Assembly: GCA_028715605.1 (NCBI GenBank)
Contig: JAQURM010000002.1
Coordinates: forward strand, 62,001 to 126,000
Origin: Desulfovibrionales bacterium
Lineage (GTDB): Bacteria > Desulfobacterota > QYQD01
Direction: 5' to 3'
DNA: 64,000 bases
The notes under the pieces: model-generated
Seen by the model: only the letters and a program-made list of their open reading frames with translations
Told to the model about the DNA's origin: nothing
Database searches by the model: none
Shown: in pieces, positions 10,317 through 18,902 of the stretch
How the letters are laid out: every line of letters begins with the position of its first letter
Numbering within the stretch: position 1 is the stretch's first letter
Program-made: the position numbers and the translations under genes

Positions 10317-10619
10317 CTATGTGGCAGATTGAATGCGCTTATCGAGATACGCCACGTCATTGAGCCGGATAGTCCGGTCCTCCAAGGGAAGGCATCTTTC
10401 TTTCATCCCCGGCGGTCTCATAAAACAGAGTGTGGGGCCTCTTTCCTGCGTGTACATCCTTTTCTGCATGGCCTGCCTGACGACCTCGTGGCCCTGCTTC
10501 TCCAGGACATATTGTAAACTGCTCCAGGCAGTGGCTTCCGCGTCCGCCACTATAACGCGGTACTTTGTCCCGGACCTCAATGTTCGTTCGTACCGCCCCC
10601 TTGCATCATTCAAGACCAT
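10317..10619 (-). CDS. Hypothetical protein with receiver-like N-terminal fragment
   Basis: A 100-residue frame starting 14 bases inside the 3' end of the sigma-54 regulator. Residues 19-48 (YRVIVADAEATAW, LQYVLEKQGHEVV) resemble beta1-alpha1-beta2 of a response-regulator receiver. The usual Asp-Asp pair is Asp-Ala, and the rest of a receiver, including any phospho-acceptor, is missing. The remaining 50 residues match nothing I recognise. It may be translationally coupled to the regulator, a decayed receiver, or not expressed. Confidence 0.35.
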   Translation of the reverse strand: MVLNDARGRYERTLRSGTKYRVIVADAEATAWSSLQYVLEKQGHEVVRQAMQKRMYTQERGPTLCFMRPPGMKERCLPLEDRTIRLNDVAYLDKRIQSAT

Positions 10620-11961
10620 ATTTCTTGAGCTTACGCCAGAGGGATACCCGGTCTATGCCGAGCACTTCTGCCGTTCTGCTTTTGTTGCCGTCCATCTGTT
10701 GAAGAATCCATTGAATATATTCTTTTTCCCTCTCTTTTAGAGTCAAGAGTTGGTTTTCACGTCTTCTGAAGGTATGGATTTCCATCTGTTGCAAATCAAA
10801 GGGCAGGTCTTTCAACTCGATCGTTTCCTGGCCGGCGAGGGCTACTGCTCGTTCCATGATATTCTCAAGCTCCCGCACGTTTCCCGGATAACTATAGCTA
10901 GTCAGGATTTCCAAGACATCAAGAGAGATATCCTTCGCTGCTTTATTACCGGCTCTCGCATATTTGTCCAAAAAATAGTACGTTAAGAGGGGAATATCTT
11001 CTTTCCTCTCCATCAAGGTCGGCATCTGCAGGGAGACGACATTCAGACGGTAGTAGAGATCCTGGCGAAAGGCTCCTTCCTCTATCGTTTTTTTGAGGTC
11101 CTTATTCGTAGCCGCAATAAACCTCACATCTATAGGGATGGGGTTTGTACCCCCAAGACGTATTACTTCTTTTTCCTGGATGACGCGCATCAGTTTGACC
11201 TGCATGGACGGGGGCATATCACCCACTTCGTCGAGGAAAACCGTTCCTCCGTTGGCGGTTTCCAGGAGCCCTATCTTGGTAGAGAGGGCTCCCGTAAAAG
11301 CCTCCTTTTCGTGGCCAAAGAGTTCATTGGCCAGGAGCTCTTCAGTGAATGCCCCACAATTGACAGCCACAAATCTCTTTGTGGCCCGCAAACTGTAATG
11401 GTGAATAGACTGGGCGACGAGTTCCTTGCCGGTTCCGCTTTCTCCGGTAATGATTACGTTACAATCGGAGGGGGCTATTTGCTGGATGAGACGTTTAATC
11501 TCCAGGATGCTCTTGCTTTTCCCGATGATCAAGGGCGCGTTGCCCTGGATGGTCAACTGGTGTTTGAGTTCCCTGTTTTCGTCCTGAAGCCGTTTCTTTT
11601 TTACCGCTCTCGCTACAACAAGACGTATCTCATCCAGTTTGAAGGGCTTGGCAACATAGTGGAAGGCTCCCTTTTTCATGGCCTCGATGGCGGAAGAGAC
11701 CGTAGCGTAACCGGTGATCATGATCACCTCGGTATCCGGGTGGCGCTGTTTGACCTTCTCGAGGATCTCCATGCCGTCTACCTTTTTCATCTTGAGGTCT
11801 GTGAGGACCAGATCAAAGGGAGAAGCTTCGAGGTGTTTCAGTGCCTGCACCCCACTGGTCACGGCGGCAACCTCGTATCCCTCCTTTTTGAGGACATGTT
11901 CCAGGTTTTCGAGCGTAATCTCCTCGTCGTCGACGATCAGTATTCGGCTCTTGTCAGACAA
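10606..11961 (-). CDS. Sigma-54-dependent response regulator (NtrC family)
   Basis: A phosphorylation-activated enhancer-binding protein of 451 residues. The receiver (1-120) has acidic pocket VDDEE and phospho-acceptor Asp55 (VLTDLKM). The AAA+ domain (about 145-380) has Walker A GESGTGKE (173-180) and Walker B GTVFLDEVGD. The C-terminal Fis-type helix-turn-helix reads KSRTAEVLGIDRVSLWRKLKK. The sigma-54 contact loop is EAFTGA (220-225) rather than GAFTGA. It overlaps the kinase gene by 8 bases, so the two form one unit. Its likely target is the -24/-12 promoter facing it at 9725. Confidence 0.93.
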   Translation of the reverse strand: MSDKSRILIVDDEEITLENLEHVLKKEGYEVAAVTSGVQALKHLEASPFDLVLTDLKMKKVDGMEILEKVKQRHPDTEVIMITGYATVSSAIEAMKKGAFHYVAKPFKLDEIRLVVARAVKKKRLQDENRELKHQLTIQGNAPLIIGKSKSILEIKRLIQQIAPSDCNVIITGESGTGKELVAQSIHHYSLRATKRFVAVNCGAFTEELLANELFGHEKEAFTGALSTKIGLLETANGGTVFLDEVGDMPPSMQVKLMRVIQEKEVIRLGGTNPIPIDVRFIAATNKDLKKTIEEGAFRQDLYYRLNVVSLQMPTLMERKEDIPLLTYYFLDKYARAGNKAAKDISLDVLEILTSYSYPGNVRELENIMERAVALAGQETIELKDLPFDLQQMEIHTFRRRENQLLTLKEREKEYIQWILQQMDGNKSRTAEVLGIDRVSLWRKLKKYGLE

Positions 11962-13375
11962 CCGCTTTCTCCATTTTTTTCTGTTCCAGGGGCAGTGCGA
12001 TGGTGAAGATCGTGCCCTTGCCCTCTTTACTCTTTACCGTAAGGCGGCCCCCATGTTTTTTTACTATACCATAGCTTACCGAAAGGCCAAGTCCGGTACC
12101 TTGACCGACTTCCTTGGTGGTGAAAAACGGGTCAAATATCTTATTTAGGTTTTCCGGAGGAATGCCGACCCCCGTATCAGAGATATCAATAAACACCGTA
12201 CCATCTTCGGTACGGGCCTTAACAGACAATGTTCCGCCGTCGGGCATGGCATGAATGGCATTCAGAATTATATTGAGAAAAGCCTGTTGCAGGCGGCTCC
12301 TGTCCACCATGGGATCGGGGATATCATCCGCGATCTGGACGCTGGTCTCCACATTACTGGAGAGATCACTCTGGACAAGCTCAAGGCTGTCTTCCACTAG
12401 TTCCCTTAATCGCACGCGATCGACTGCAAATACCTTCTCCCGGGAAAATTCCAGGAGATTCCGGACTAAATCTCTGGCCTTGTCCGCCTGGACACTGATA
12501 TTCCGCAAGAGTTTGCGGAGATAATCCTTATCCGAAGAATCGAGCTCCTCGATAAGGATTTGACAGGACGTGGAGATGTTGTTTAAGGGATTGTTAATCT
12601 CATGGGCCACTCCGGAGGTCAGGGTGCCCAGAGAAGCCAGCTTTTTGGTCTGTACGAGCATGTCCTGGTTTTCCTTAAGCTCTTTGACCATGCGATTAAA
12701 GGTTTCTATGCAAGAGCCTACCTCATCGTGTGACTTGATCTCGGGTACAAAACTGAAATCTCCGTTGGCTATCTTGCGGGTTGTTGCCTCGATCTGGCCG
12801 AGCGGTTTTACGATGTGACGGCGAACCAGAGAGTAGGATACAGCGGCAAAGAATACAATAAATACTATAGCTCCGAGGGAGAGTTTTTGATATCGTTCCA
12901 ATAACGAACTGATTTCCAGCCGTTCGAGGCGTGCCATGCCCTTCGTGAATTCATAAAGTCGCCGGCCTGTTGTCCTCAATTCATTAGCCTGCCCATTATT
13001 ACGGGGATCTTCTCCGAGTAGATTTCCTACAATGTGTTCGTAGCTGTTCAGGTCTTGTTTAAAGGCTATAAACATCTTGTCTCCGGCCAGATCCATAATC
13101 TCTTTGCGCAGGTTATAGCTGAGGTCCTTAATACGATGGACATAATCCAGGGCCTCAACAAGACTTGCCTCGTCATGGTACAAAAAGTAATTTTTTTCAA
13201 CCCTTCGCATCTCAAGTATATTCTTTGTAAGATCATCGGCCATCTCTACAAATTGCAGCCTTTTATCAAACCGCTGGAGGCTCCTGTATGCCGCGATTTC
13301 TATAGCAGAGATCATAAATATAATTACTGCCAGGAAACAGACTATCTTCTGACCCAGCTTGAGATTGATATGCAC
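11954..13375 (-). CDS. Membrane sensor histidine kinase paired with sigma-54 regulator
   Basis: A 473-residue kinase. Transmembrane helices lie at about 10-29 and 166-184, flanking a mainly helical periplasmic sensor resembling four-helix-bundle chemoreceptor sensors. A HAMP domain (185-238) follows, then HisKA with His258 in GVAHEINNPL, and HATPase_c with DISDTGVGIPPE and [15 protein letters not shown]. There is no PAS domain, so the signal is presumably periplasmic or membrane-borne. The ligand cannot be told. The stop overlaps the start of the regulator by 8 bases. Confidence 0.92.
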   Translation of the reverse strand: MHINLKLGQKIVCFLAVIIFMISAIEIAAYRSLQRFDKRLQFVEMADDLTKNILEMRRVEKNYFLYHDEASLVEALDYVHRIKDLSYNLRKEIMDLAGDKMFIAFKQDLNSYEHIVGNLLGEDPRNNGQANELRTTGRRLYEFTKGMARLERLEISSLLERYQKLSLGAIVFIVFFAAVSYSLVRRHIVKPLGQIEATTRKIANGDFSFVPEIKSHDEVGSCIETFNRMVKELKENQDMLVQTKKLASLGTLTSGVAHEINNPLNNISTSCQILIEELDSSDKDYLRKLLRNISVQADKARDLVRNLLEFSREKVFAVDRVRLRELVEDSLELVQSDLSSNVETSVQIADDIPDPMVDRSRLQQAFLNIILNAIHAMPDGGTLSVKARTEDGTVFIDISDTGVGIPPENLNKIFDPFFTTKEVGQGTGLGLSVSYGIVKKHGGRLTVKSKEGKGTIFTIALPLEQKKMEKAVV

Positions 13376-13519
13376 CAGCGGGCTACCTCAGATGGAATAA
13401 TAGCAAAAACCGTTGGTTCATGCAATGGAGAGGGACCGATTTAATTTTAAGCAAACATTGGCGGGGAAGGGATAACGGCGCAGACTCATCCCCATGGACC
13501 CAATCCCATGATATTATAG

Positions 13520-13613
13520 GCAACGTCACTGGTCATTAGTCATCGGTCATTGGTTAACTGTCGAAGATTGCTCTCTTTTACCAGTGACAAATGACAATTG
13601 ACTAATGACTCTC
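13520..13613. repeat. Hyphenated inverted repeat, GTCACTGGTCATTAGTCAT family
   Basis: Left arm GTCACTGGTCATTAGTCATC and right arm ACCAGTGACAAATGACAATT are mutually complementary over most of their length around a loop of about 25 bases. A second copy is at 28208-28290. This occupies most of the 294-base gap between the kinase and the ferredoxin. Confidence 0.7.
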
Positions 13614-13669
13614 ACTATCAGATGCCGGGGATTAAGGGATTACCGCACACTTTAGGGGGAAGGATGCTT

Positions 13670-13864
13670 TTATTCTTTCCAGAAGATACATTGGCCGGGG
13701 CAATTATCCATGGCCTCCTGAACCTTCTCTTCGGGGCAGTCAAAACCGGTTACCTCTGCATGTTCCATAGCCCCTTCCTCAAAACGAAAACAATCAGGAC
13801 ACAGCTCCGCACATGATCCGCAGGCCAAGCAGTCCTCGGCCGCAATGTAAAATTCCTTAGCCAT
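13670..13864 (-). CDS. Small [4Fe-4S] ferredoxin
   Basis: A 64-residue protein starting MAKEFYIAAEDC. CLACGSCAELCP and a later CPGQC supply ligands for one [4Fe-4S] cluster. The second classical binding motif is missing, so this is the single-cluster type related to Desulfovibrio ferredoxin. It is a low-potential electron carrier in the cytoplasm. The start at 13864 is chosen because AAAGGAGGTCAACG lies directly upstream; a longer frame to 13906 lacks a site. It stands alone; its redox partner is not evident, although the korDABC complex at 48323 would need such a carrier. Confidence 0.9.
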   Translation of the reverse strand: MAKEFYIAAEDCLACGSCAELCPDCFRFEEGAMEHAEVTGFDCPEEKVQEAMDNCPGQCIFWKE

Positions 13865-14021
13865 CGTTGACCTCCTTTTGATTTTTGTATGCCATATCAG
13901 AGGCAAATTACACGCAAATTTTTTATGGCTCTATATCGCTTTTGATAGTCTAGGGACTATTTCAATGTAAAGTCAATAATAAATTTGGGGGTGGTGTAGC
14001 TGCTTATCGGCTTCAGTAGTT

Positions 14022-14447
14022 TTATTTGAGATCCAGGCCGGATGTGGTCATGGTTAATTGACTATGTTTAATGCCTTTAAGGGCGTTAATCTTATCCGCC
14101 AGTTGGCGTACCTTCTCCGCCTCACCCCGGACGATGATAACCTCCAGACAGTTATGGTGGTCGAGATGAATATGTTGCGACGAGATGATATGTTCATGGA
14201 AATCGTGCTGCAGGTCCGTCAGTTTATTCAGCAATTCCCGTTTGTGGTGGTCATAGACAGAGGTAATGGTTCCGATTACCTGTTTGCCTTTGATCTTCGC
14301 AGCCCATTCCCGTTGTACCAGTTTTTCACGTATCAGGTCGCGGATGGCCTCGGAACGGTTTGTATAATGGCGTTCCGCTATAAATTGATCGAAGGAGGCA
14401 ATCAGATCGGCCGGGATGGATATTCCAAACCGGATGATATCGCTCAT
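14022..14447 (-). CDS. nikR: Nickel-responsive transcriptional regulator NikR
   Basis: A ribbon-helix-helix DNA-binding domain (residues 1-45, RFGISIPADLIASFDQFI) is joined to an ACT-like metal-sensing domain. Residues at the high-affinity square-planar nickel site of the E. coli protein are conserved: His81, His92, His94 and Cys100 (QHIHLDHHNC). The length of 141 is standard. It represses nickel uptake genes when nickel is replete. No nickel transporter or hydrogenase is in the window, so its targets lie elsewhere. Confidence 0.93.
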   Translation of the reverse strand: MSDIIRFGISIPADLIASFDQFIAERHYTNRSEAIRDLIREKLVQREWAAKIKGKQVIGTITSVYDHHKRELLNKLTDLQHDFHEHIISSQHIHLDHHNCLEVIIVRGEAEKVRQLADKINALKGIKHSQLTMTTSGLDLK

Positions 14448-14570
14448 ATTTGGATCCCTGTATCAGAAATTTTATAAAATAATAGCACGAAGCTATCTGT
14501 TGTCAATTGTTATTGATAGGCTGATAGGTATCGGCAGATGTAAGATAGTGCTCATCCGGCCCTAGGCCGA

Positions 14571-14690
14571 CCGTAGGCCGGAAACTGCCGTTTCCGAATG
14601 AAAGCTCTCAGCAATCAGCAATCAGCCGTCAGCCGTCAGCAAGAGAATACGAGAAACACCCTCTTAAGCTGAATGCTGAGAGCTGACTGC
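14571..14690. repeat. GGAAACTGCCGTTTCC palindrome plus AGCTGACTGCTGA-type repeat
   Basis: A palindrome GGAAAC-TGCC-GTTTCC is followed by GAATGAAAGCTCTCAGC. Then short CAGC/GCTGA units (CAATCAGCAATCAGCCGTCAG) form arms with GCTGAATGCTGAGAGCTGAC. The same composite occurs at 16621-16741 and, diverged, at 61470-61625. It lies directly after the stop of the HDOD gene. Confidence 0.65.
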
Positions 14691-16370
14691 TTAATTAAAC
14701 GATGTTTTTTTGTTGGAATCGTTCAGGGAGGGTTTGGATGCCTCGTTAATATCTACTATCTTGATGCCTCCGGGGAACTCTTTGATGATATATCTGGTAA
14801 TCCTGCTTATTTTTTGTGTCGTTTCAGCCATTTTATGTACTTGTTTGTAGATGGTGTTTATAGTCTGATAGTTTGGATTTTCCGGCGTTATCTTAAGCAT
14901 TAAGAGTTCCGTTATCCCCAGAAGGGCGGTCATGGGCTGAGCCAGTTCATGGGCAGCAGCCCCGGCCATTTCTATTACAGCCTTTAATTTTTCCTGCTGA
15001 ATCCTTATCTCTTCTTCTTTTTTTCTATGAGTTATATCTCGTATAATGGCCTGAAAACCGGTCTGGCTGCCATCTTTACATAGACAGCTTAACTTGACCT
15101 CGATATTCTGCTCGTTACCTTCTTTTGTCACCGCAACCAGGTTGAGAGGCTTTAAAAGGGTGCCCTGTTTTTTTAGAAGACCCAGACTTTTCAAAAAGTT
15201 ATCCACGTCATGCACGGAAAACAGGTTCTGTAGGGATAGGGCGGCTATTTCTTCCCTGCTGTAGCCCGACATTTCAAAAAATTTCTTGTTTACTTCCAGC
15301 AGCTTTCCACCGGGATCCAGAATGGCTATGGCATCAGAGGCATTTTCAAAGAGTTGCCTGTATTTCTCTTCCGACTCCTGAACCCGGGCCGATTCGATAG
15401 CCAGCTTTTCCTGTTCCTGGTGAAGTTTTTTGACTAAGACATCATATTCTATGTTAATCTTTCCGAGCTTAGTATTCGCCTCCTGAAGTATCTGATAATA
15501 GTCCCTGATATCAGATGCATTGATCTCAAAAACATCGGCCAGGCCCTTGACCCTGGTTACAAAGGAATTCAGGAGTGAATTTATCTGATCCTGGGTGAAC
15601 TTAAAGAAGCGGCTTGCTTCCCGGGAGAATTGGGCTGTTCTATGCCCGTTTTCTCCCCTGAATATCTCCAGCATAATATCCGAGAGATAGATGATACGAC
15701 ACAGTTTTTGGGCGTGGATGTGGTCACTGACCATCAGATCCGGATTATGGTGACACCTTATAGTAAGGCTCATGGCAGGAGGGAGGCACCAGTGCTCGGC
15801 GATGATTTCTCCCAACTCTGTATGATCGATGCCCAGAATTTCCTGCTCAATAGCCTTCATGGGCTGTCCGGATGCCTCTTTTTTTGCTAAGACCGTATCA
15901 AAGAGGTCAGGCTGATAGGTAGCCATGACCAGCACTCCGATATCGTGTAAGAGCCCGAGCACAAAGACCTCTTCCGGTTCCTGGCAACCACATTCGCGGG
16001 CAATCATATCTGCGGCTACTGCCGAACAAAAGGCATCGCGACAAAACCTCTTGTGATCAAATCTCCCCTTTTTCTTCAAGGCAAAGGCCTCGACGATGGA
16101 AATGCTCAGCACCAGATTACAGACCATCTTGAACCCCAGGAGGGCAATAGCGTGCTGGATGGTGGAAACCTTTTGTGAGAGGCCATAAAAGGGCGAGTTA
16201 ACAAGGCGCAAGACCTTGGCCGTAAGGGCCGGCGATTCCAGGATGGCCTTGGCTAATTCCTGAGCGGTAGCCCCGTCCACGGCTATTTTCATCACTTTGG
16301 TGGCTGTACATGAGAGAACAGGTATGTCCTTTCCTGATTTAAGCCATTCGGTCAGTTGTTTCTTTACCAT
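14691..16370 (-). CDS. HDOD-PAS protein with HisKA-like C-terminus lacking ATPase domain
   Basis: A 559-residue cytosolic signalling protein. An HDOD domain (about 10-210; VLRLVNSPFYGLS, HAIALLGFK) is followed by a linker, a coiled coil (about 300-335) and a PAS domain (about 335-450, YRQLFENASDAIAILDPGG). The C-terminal segment contains AAAHELAQPMTALLG, a HisKA-like H-box with a histidine in the right place. The protein ends about 80 residues later without an HATPase_c domain. It could be a phospho-acceptor served by another kinase or a degenerate dimerisation module. The stop is next to a repeat, so loss of the ATPase domain by rearrangement is possible. Confidence 0.85.
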   Translation of the reverse strand: MVKKQLTEWLKSGKDIPVLSCTATKVMKIAVDGATAQELAKAILESPALTAKVLRLVNSPFYGLSQKVSTIQHAIALLGFKMVCNLVLSISIVEAFALKKKGRFDHKRFCRDAFCSAVAADMIARECGCQEPEEVFVLGLLHDIGVLVMATYQPDLFDTVLAKKEASGQPMKAIEQEILGIDHTELGEIIAEHWCLPPAMSLTIRCHHNPDLMVSDHIHAQKLCRIIYLSDIMLEIFRGENGHRTAQFSREASRFFKFTQDQINSLLNSFVTRVKGLADVFEINASDIRDYYQILQEANTKLGKINIEYDVLVKKLHQEQEKLAIESARVQESEEKYRQLFENASDAIAILDPGGKLLEVNKKFFEMSGYSREEIAALSLQNLFSVHDVDNFLKSLGLLKKQGTLLKPLNLVAVTKEGNEQNIEVKLSCLCKDGSQTGFQAIIRDITHRKKEEEIRIQQEKLKAVIEMAGAAAHELAQPMTALLGITELLMLKITPENPNYQTINTIYKQVHKMAETTQKISRITRYIIKEFPGGIKIVDINEASKPSLNDSNKKTSFN

Positions 16371-16741
16371 TATCTGGGACTCCTGTGTGCCGGCATTTGT
16401 TATGCTTATCGGCAGGGCGCAGCTTTACTATAGCGAAATTTTTTGCAGCTATCGGTCATCATCGGTCGGCAGTCGATAACCAAAAAAGGTTCGAAACGTT
16501 AGAGCGTTCGACACGTTCGAACGGCTCGAAGGCCGAAACCTGAAGTTGTGATGAGAAATGAGTGATAGGTAATGGGTTGCGAGTTGTGGGTTACGGGTTT
16601 CGGGTTGCAAGTTTTCTGACCCATTTTCATCCGGAAACTGCCGTTTCCGAATGAAAGCTCTCAGCGGTCAGCTTTCAGCCATCAGCAAAAATAAGACAAA
16701 CAACATGTTAAGCTGACTGCTGATAGCTGATTGCTGACAGC
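16371..16741. other. Gene-free 371 bases filled with short repeats
   Basis: Contains an imperfect inverted stretch GTTCGAAACGTT/AACGGCTCGAA (16488-16535). A run of GGGTTGCGAGTTGTGGGTTACGGG-like units follows (16570-16612). Then come the GGAAACTGCCGTTTCC palindrome (16631-16646) and the CAGC/GCTGA arms up to the transketolase stop. No promoter or gene seen. Confidence 0.6.
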
Positions 16742-18694
16742 TTACTTCCTAACCAGGCGCTTAACGGTTCGGGCTATAGAGACCGGATCCAATCCCTGCA
16801 TACGGTATAAATCGTCCGGAACGCCCGATGCCCCATATCCGGTTACACCTAATTTTGCGAAATGCGCTTTTATACCTTCTTCAGCCAGGACATCTCCTGC
16901 GATTTTACCTAAGCCGGTATAGACATTATGGTCTTCTACGGTTACCAGGACCCCGGTTTGTGCAGCCCTGATCACGCTGCGCCGATCAAGGGGCTTGATA
17001 GAAGCCATATTGAGCAAGCTGACAGACAGGCCATATTTTTCCTGCAAGATGTCTGTTGCGGCCAGGGCACGGGGGATCATGGCCCCGTAGCTTATAATAC
17101 AGCCGTCCTTACCCCTGCGCAGCCAGTCGGCCTTTCCCGGTTCAAACTTGTAATCGGGGCCAAAGAACGGTTTGCCCTTTTTATCGGTTATAACCGGTAC
17201 CTTGGACCGCCCCATCCCGACAAAGTGATTCCCGGGATTAGCCGCCACATACCGGATAATCCGGTCGGTCTGGTTCGGGTCTGCGGGGAGAAAGATAGAA
17301 AAGTTAAAGAGATTGTAAAGAAGTCCAATATAATCAATGCACTGGTGGGTAGGCCCGTCTTCACCCACGTCCAGCCCCAGGTGGGTGCATACGAGTTTAA
17401 GGGAGGTCTCGTTTATGTCATTTAAGCGATGCTGGTTATATGTCTCTCCCACGCCAAAGACCCCGAAGGTGCTGAAGAAACTGATAAACCCTTCTCTGCT
17501 TATAGTCCCGGCAATGGATGCCGCATGGTGCTCCTGGATGCCGGCCTCAAAAAAGGCCTCCGGGCATAGGTCGCGGAACTTATCCATCTTGACCGATCCC
17601 TCCAGGTCACAGGAAAAGCCCAGAATTTTTGGGCAGCGGCCGCGGACATTGTTGGTCTTCGCCAGATCCAGTAAGGCGGCTCCATAGGCAGAACGGTTGT
17701 CGGTCATCTTCCCGGCCTCATAAGTTATGGGAGTGCTGCTATCAATCGACGGAAGGGGAGGCGTATAGTGGGTTGAGGGGGACAGGATTCGGTTTTTCTT
17801 TCTTTTTTCCATCCACAGGGAAGGATCGTCGGCAAAGCCCAGCTCGCCCAAGGCCTTTTGCGCCTCTTCTAATCCCAGAGTTTGTCCGTGGTACTTGCTG
17901 CGATTTTCCATAAAGGAGACGCCCTTGCCCATTGTGGTGCGGGCAATAATTGCAGTCGGCAGGTGGGGATTTTCTGTTTCGCTGTTTTTGATCTTCCGTA
18001 GTGCGGCAAAGATATCCTCCACATCATGACCGTCTTCCAGGTAAATGACATTCCATCCATTGGCCTTATATTCGGCACGAAGGTTTTGCGGCATGACCTC
18101 CTGGGTATCGCCGCCGATTTGTAGCCTGTTACGGTCAACAATAGCGATAAGGTTGGATAGTTGATATTTGAAGGCAAACCGTCTGGCCTCGCAGACCTGG
18201 CCCTTTTGTTGCTCACCATCACCCATAAGGCAGAAGACCAGATTGTCCTGCTTTTTGAGTTTAGAGGCCAGGGCCATGGCAGCGGCGGCGGAGAGCCCCT
18301 GTCCCAGATTCCCGGTATTCCACTCTATTCCCGGTACGCCTTGTTCCACATGTCCGGCAAAGGGCGACCCGGCTTTGCGGAATTCGAGTAAAAAGCGCTC
18401 CTCCGAAAAGTAGCCAAACTCACTTAAGACACTGTAGGCAGCGGGTGATATGTGGCCCATACTGATTACTACGCGATCCCGTTTAGGCCAGCGTGGATCA
18501 ACGGGTTTATGTCTGATTACGGAATAAAGCATGATTAATAAATGCAGCGAGGAAAGAGACCCGCCCGGGTGTCCGCTGCCGGCCAAGGTTGTGCTCAGGA
18601 TTATGCGCCGGGCGCAATTTCTCCACATAACTTCTAAAGATTTTTTTTCTTCTACGGTCAAGGCTTCCTTGTTGATATCCAGTTTAAATTTCAC
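16742..18694 (-). CDS. tkt: Transketolase
   Basis: A thiamine-diphosphate enzyme of the pentose phosphate pathway, moving two-carbon units between sugar phosphates. A single chain of 650 residues contains all three domains. The N-terminal TPP domain has GSGHPGGSLSS and the GDGEQQKGQ...N diphosphate/Mg motif. The pyrimidine domain has the cofactor-activating Glu in AGIQEHHAASIAG, and a C-terminal domain completes it. Several segments differ from the enterobacterial TktA pattern. 1-deoxyxylulose-5-phosphate synthase is less likely on motif grounds. Monocistronic between repeat-filled gaps. Confidence 0.88.
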   Translation of the reverse strand: MKFKLDINKEALTVEEKKSLEVMWRNCARRIILSTTLAGSGHPGGSLSSLHLLIMLYSVIRHKPVDPRWPKRDRVVISMGHISPAAYSVLSEFGYFSEERFLLEFRKAGSPFAGHVEQGVPGIEWNTGNLGQGLSAAAAMALASKLKKQDNLVFCLMGDGEQQKGQVCEARRFAFKYQLSNLIAIVDRNRLQIGGDTQEVMPQNLRAEYKANGWNVIYLEDGHDVEDIFAALRKIKNSETENPHLPTAIIARTTMGKGVSFMENRSKYHGQTLGLEEAQKALGELGFADDPSLWMEKRKKNRILSPSTHYTPPLPSIDSSTPITYEAGKMTDNRSAYGAALLDLAKTNNVRGRCPKILGFSCDLEGSVKMDKFRDLCPEAFFEAGIQEHHAASIAGTISREGFISFFSTFGVFGVGETYNQHRLNDINETSLKLVCTHLGLDVGEDGPTHQCIDYIGLLYNLFNFSIFLPADPNQTDRIIRYVAANPGNHFVGMGRSKVPVITDKKGKPFFGPDYKFEPGKADWLRRGKDGCIISYGAMIPRALAATDILQEKYGLSVSLLNMASIKPLDRRSVIRAAQTGVLVTVEDHNVYTGLGKIAGDVLAEEGIKAHFAKLGVTGYGASGVPDDLYRMQGLDPVSIARTVKRLVRK

Positions 18695-18717
18695 GATAAC
18701 TCCCCCGTAATTGGTTA

Positions 18718-18828
18718 GTTTTCATCCGGAAACTGCCAAATCCCCCCACACCCCCCTTTGCTAAGGGGGGGAAACATTGGAATCCCCCTTTGGAAAAGGG
18801 GGATACAGGGGGATTTTCGGATGAAAAC
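18718..18828. repeat. CCCCCTTT...AAAGGGGG hairpin element nested in another palindrome
   Basis: Outer 11-base perfect inverted repeats GTTTTCATCCG (18718-18728) and CGGATGAAAAC (18818-18828) enclose GGAAACTGCC and a G/C-run element with two hairpins (CCCCCCTTTGCTAAGGGGGG and CCCCCTTTGGAAAAGGGGG). The element sits in the centre of the GGAAACTGCC-GTTTCC palindrome known from 14571 and 16631. Related elements are at 49624 and, in coding sequence, at 63610. Confidence 0.75.
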
Positions 18829-18902
18829 TAGTTATAAAAACTTGCAGTCTAATAACCTATTTTCAAATGGATATGCAAGGGAAAAAATGGGGGTATGACT
18901 GG

